A stretch of 64,000 nucleotides of DNA from Kitasatospora purpeofusca (lineage in GTDB: Bacteria; Actinomycetota; Actinomycetes; Streptomycetales; Streptomycetaceae). Location: contig NZ_JODS01000041.1 of assembly GCF_000718025.1 (NCBI RefSeq), forward strand, positions 1 through 64,000, in the 5' to 3' direction. The notes beneath the pieces are model-generated. The model searched no databases. It was not told the origin of the DNA and saw only the letters and a list, made by a program, of their open reading frames with translations. Shown piece after piece: positions 61,604 through 64,000 of this stretch. The translations under genes were made by a program, and so were the position numbers. How positions within the stretch are numbered: the first letter of the stretch is position 1; each line of letters starts with the position of its first letter.

Positions 61604-62908
61604 ATGCCCACCGAACCGGAGAACGCGCCGCCGTCGGAGAACGCGCGGCCGTCGGACCCGCCCGCCGGTTCGCCTGCCGCTTCGGCCGCCGGTCCGCCCG
61701 TGAGCGGCCCCGGGCGGCGCCGGGCACTGCTGGCGGCCGGGGCGGTGCTGGCCGCCGGACTCGGCGCGACGGTCGGCGAACTCGCGCACGGCGGAGCCCT
61801 GTTCGGCGGACCGACCGGGTCGACCGGCTCGGGCCGGACCCCGTCCGGTACGCCGGCCGGTGCGCCGCCGGCGGAGGCCGCGATCCCCTTCCACGGAGCC
61901 CGCCAGTCCGGACTGACGGGCCCTCAACTCCCCGCGACCAGGCTGCTCGCCTTCGACCTCCCGACGAACTCCCCGGCCGCCGACCGGAACGCCCTGCGCA
62001 CCCTGCTCGCCGACTGGACCCGCCTCCTCTCCGCCACGGCGGCCGGTGCGCCCCCGGACCCGCGACTGCGCGGCGACGACGGCCCGCCCCGGACGGCCTC
62101 GCTGGTCGGCCTCGGCCCGGCGCTCGCCGCCCGGCTGGCCCTCGCCGTCCCCGGCGGACTGGCCGAGCCGCCCGCCTTCCCCGGCGACCGCCTCGACCCG
62201 GCGCGCGGCGGCGGCGACCTGCTGCTCCAGCTCTCCGCCGCCGACCCCTGGACCCTCGCCGTCCTCACCGAACTCGCCGGTGCGGCCGCCCACTCCGCCG
62301 GCGCCGTGCCCCGCTGGTCGCAGTCCGGCTTCCTGCCCCCGACCCGGCCGGGCGCCACCCCGCGCAACCTGTTCGGCTTCAAGGACGGCACCGCCAACCC
62401 GGACGAGGAGGCCGCCCGCCAGTGGGTCTGGGGCCCGCCCGGCCCGCACGAGAACGCCACCCTCCTGGTCTACCGGCGGATCCGGATGGACACCGCCGCC
62501 TTCGCCGCCCTCCCCGCGGAGCGGCAGGAGGCCGCGATGGGCCGCCGCGCCGCCGACGGCGCCCCACTGACCGGGAGCGCCGAGCACGACGAGCCCGACC
62601 TCTACGCCAAGCACCCGGACGGCGCCTACGTCATCCCGGCCACCGCCCACGTCCGGCTCACCGGCCCCCGCCTCGACGGCGGCGCCCGGATGCTCCGGCG
62701 CGGCTACGGCTACGACGACGCCCCGGACGACCGGGGGCTGCTCTTCGCCGCCTTCGTGCGCGACACCGCCCAGTTCACCCGCGTCCAGAGCCGCTTGGCC
62801 GAGCGCGACGCCCTCAACCCCTTCCTCACCCACACCGCCTCCGCCGTCGCCTACGTCCTCCCCGGCGCCCCGCCGGGAACCGTCCTCGGCGCCCAGCTGC
62901 TCGCCTGA
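61604..62908 (+). CDS. Tat-exported DyP-type heme peroxidase (EfeB-like)
   Basis: A 434-residue dye-decolorising peroxidase. A Tat signal is visible: GPGRRRALLAAGAVLAAGLG at about residues 37-56. The DyP hallmark is NLFGFKDGTANPD (catalytic Asp of GxxDG), AYVIPATAHVRL carries the proximal heme His, RRGYGYDD the distal Arg, and GLLFAAFVRDTAQFTRVQSR and HTASAVAYVLPG are the usual C-terminal segments. It oxidises bulky substrates with hydrogen peroxide outside the cytoplasm. EfeB partners (EfeU, EfeO) are not adjacent, so it is probably a stand-alone secreted peroxidase. It diverges from the beta-helix lipoprotein. Confidence 0.93.
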   Translation: MPTEPENAPPSENARPSDPPAGSPAASAAGPPVSGPGRRRALLAAGAVLAAGLGATVGELAHGGALFGGPTGSTGSGRTPSGTPAGAPPAEAAIPFHGARQSGLTGPQLPATRLLAFDLPTNSPAADRNALRTLLADWTRLLSATAAGAPPDPRLRGDDGPPRTASLVGLGPALAARLALAVPGGLAEPPAFPGDRLDPARGGGDLLLQLSAADPWTLAVLTELAGAAAHSAGAVPRWSQSGFLPPTRPGATPRNLFGFKDGTANPDEEAARQWVWGPPGPHENATLLVYRRIRMDTAAFAALPAERQEAAMGRRAADGAPLTGSAEHDEPDLYAKHPDGAYVIPATAHVRLTGPRLDGGARMLRRGYGYDDAPDDRGLLFAAFVRDTAQFTRVQSRLAERDALNPFLTHTASAVAYVLPGAPPGTVLGAQLLA

Positions 62909-63028
62909 CGGTCCGTCATGGGTTTCGCCGGGGGCCGCGGCGGGGATCTCGCCGTTCCCGGGTCGGCGGGCCGCGGGTGCGCCAGGATGTAGGCCGACGA
63001 ACGCGCTTGTCGGGGTTGGGAGTTGTGA

Positions 63029-64000
63029 GTGAGTGGCGAGCAGGAACAGGCGGGCGGCGCGGTCGCCCGGGTGGACAACCGGCTGACCGGCGGCACCGTG
63101 CACGGCAACGTCGTCCAGGCCGGCCGGGCCGACATCACCCTGCGGATGTCCGACCCGGCCGCGCCGAGCGCCCTGCCGGTGACCGTCACCCCGCCCCTGG
63201 GGCTGCGCGACCCCGGCCGCCCACTGCGCGGCCGCGAGGAGACCCTGGAACGCCTGGAGGCCGAACTCGTCGCCGACCCGGGCCCCGAGGGCCGACTGCT
63301 GGCCCTGTGCGGCATGGGCGGCTGTGGCAAGACCGCCATCGCCCTGGAGATCGCCGCCCGCCGGAGCGCCGCCGGCTGCCGGGTGTGGTGGGTCGAGGCG
63401 CGCAACGGCCCCGCCCTGGAGGCGGCCCTGCGCGCCGTCGCCCGCCAGGCCGGGGCGACGCAGGAGGAACTGGACCGCGGTGACACCGCCGACCTCCTCT
63501 GGTCCGGGCTGGCCCGCCAGGACACGCCGTGGCTGCTGGTCGTCGACAACGCCGACGACCCCGCCCTTCTCGACGGCCCCGGCTCGCTGAGCGCCGGCAC
63601 CGGCTGGATCCGGCCCGCCACCGGCCCCGGCGCCGTCCTGGTCACCACCCGCGACAGCACCCGGACCACCTGGGGCCAGGTCGCCCGACTCCACCTGCTG
63701 CGGCCGCTGACCGGCGGCCGGCTCGACGCCGCCGCCCGGATCCTGCGCGACCACGCCCCCGCGAGCGCCGGCACCCCCGCCGAGGCGCACGAGCTCGCGG
63801 CCCGCCTGGGCGGCCTCCCGCTCGCCCTGTACCTGGCCGGCACCTACCTCGACCAGGCGAACCGGACCCCGCCGCCGTTCCGGGCCCCCGCCACCCCGAC
63901 CACCTACACCGGCTACCGGCGGGCCTGGGAGGACGGCCTGGACCGGCTGGACCCCGGCCACGTCCTCGCCCGGACCTGGGCGATGTCCGTCGCCCTGCTC
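63029..64000 (+). CDS. STAND-type NTPase with an NB-ARC domain, cut by the window end
   Basis: The first 324 residues of a large signalling ATPase. The N-terminal motif NRLTGGTVHGNVVQAGRADI is typical of actinobacterial NB-ARC/TPR proteins. Then come Walker A LLALCGMGGCGKTAI (about residue 99), Walker B WLLVVDNADDPALL, a sensor-like VLVTTRDSTRTTW, and the GLPLAL motif in LGGLPLALYLAGTYLDQA. A TPR or similar repeat domain should follow beyond the window. The GTG at 63029 has GGGAG upstream; the 120 bp before it contain no gene. Related proteins act as regulators or in phage/stress defence, which cannot be resolved here. Confidence 0.85.
   Translation, partial: MSGEQEQAGGAVARVDNRLTGGTVHGNVVQAGRADITLRMSDPAAPSALPVTVTPPLGLRDPGRPLRGREETLERLEAELVADPGPEGRLLALCGMGGCGKTAIALEIAARRSAAGCRVWWVEARNGPALEAALRAVARQAGATQEELDRGDTADLLWSGLARQDTPWLLVVDNADDPALLDGPGSLSAGTGWIRPATGPGAVLVTTRDSTRTTWGQVARLHLLRPLTGGRLDAAARILRDHAPASAGTPAEAHELAARLGGLPLALYLAGTYLDQANRTPPPFRAPATPTTYTGYRRAWEDGLDRLDPGHVLARTWAMSVALL

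Overview
The window is very GC-rich DNA with near-exclusive G/C at third codon positions, Streptomyces-type gene families (SARP, LAL-LuxR, HxlR, NB-ARC/STAND, DyP peroxidase, LPXTG protein) and many ATGA/GTGA gene overlaps. This points to a Streptomycetaceae actinomycete (Streptomyces or Kitasatospora). About 0.5 to 49 kb is an ansamycin biosynthetic gene cluster. The remaining 15 kb is accessory or flanking DNA.

Ansamycin core. A leftward operon (rifJ-N-G-I order, 3948 to 530) and a rightward operon (rifK-L-M, 4110 to 7297) supply most of the 3-amino-5-hydroxybenzoate (AHBA) starter pathway. The aminoDAHP synthase rifH lies 24 kb away, translationally coupled to a large LuxR regulator. Three type I PKS genes (7801-29336) encode an AHBA-loading unit (CoA-ligase, dead KR, ACP) and four extension modules. 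Modules 1-3 are KS-AT-DH-KR-ACP and module 4 is KS-AT-ACP. All four ATs carry methylmalonyl signatures (YASH). A RifF-type amide synthase follows immediately, then a FAD aromatic hydroxylase. The predicted product is a small pentaketide ansamycin (AHBA plus four propionates, C19 skeleton).

Reading caution. Three of the four KS domains and two of the four ATs lack internal blocks that are nearly identical between modules. Two of these gaps scramble one stretch of PKS B, and two break PKS C. The pattern looks like collapsed repeats in a draft assembly rather than real inactivation.

Regulation and export. 31.8-39.4 kb holds rifH, the LAL-type LuxR regulator and a SARP with a degenerate cyclase-like domain and an AAA ATPase domain. 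A six-gene leftward operon (46940 to 39348) follows: peptide/nickel-type ABC transporter, a DszC/SfnB-like flavoprotein and a luciferase-like monooxygenase. An MFS exporter and a divergent HxlR repressor come next. TAGGGG-type direct repeats spaced 11-12 bp lie upstream of rifK, PKS A and the ABC operon, which suggests one regulator (the SARP is the natural candidate) controls all three.

Right flank. 49.3-53.8 kb contains a LuxR remnant, a DUF1345 membrane protein, and an AraC regulator between an SDR gene and an ABM/esterase pair; both targets carry the same operator-like sequence. Then come a coupled pair of HMGL-like and YrdC-like genes, an LPXTG-anchored SdrD-like wall protein, a small membrane protein, a beta-helix lipoprotein divergent from a Tat-exported DyP peroxidase, and the start of a STAND NTPase cut by the window end. 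The left edge holds a gene start and an alkaline phosphatase fragment. I saw no tRNA, rRNA, CRISPR or insertion sequence.
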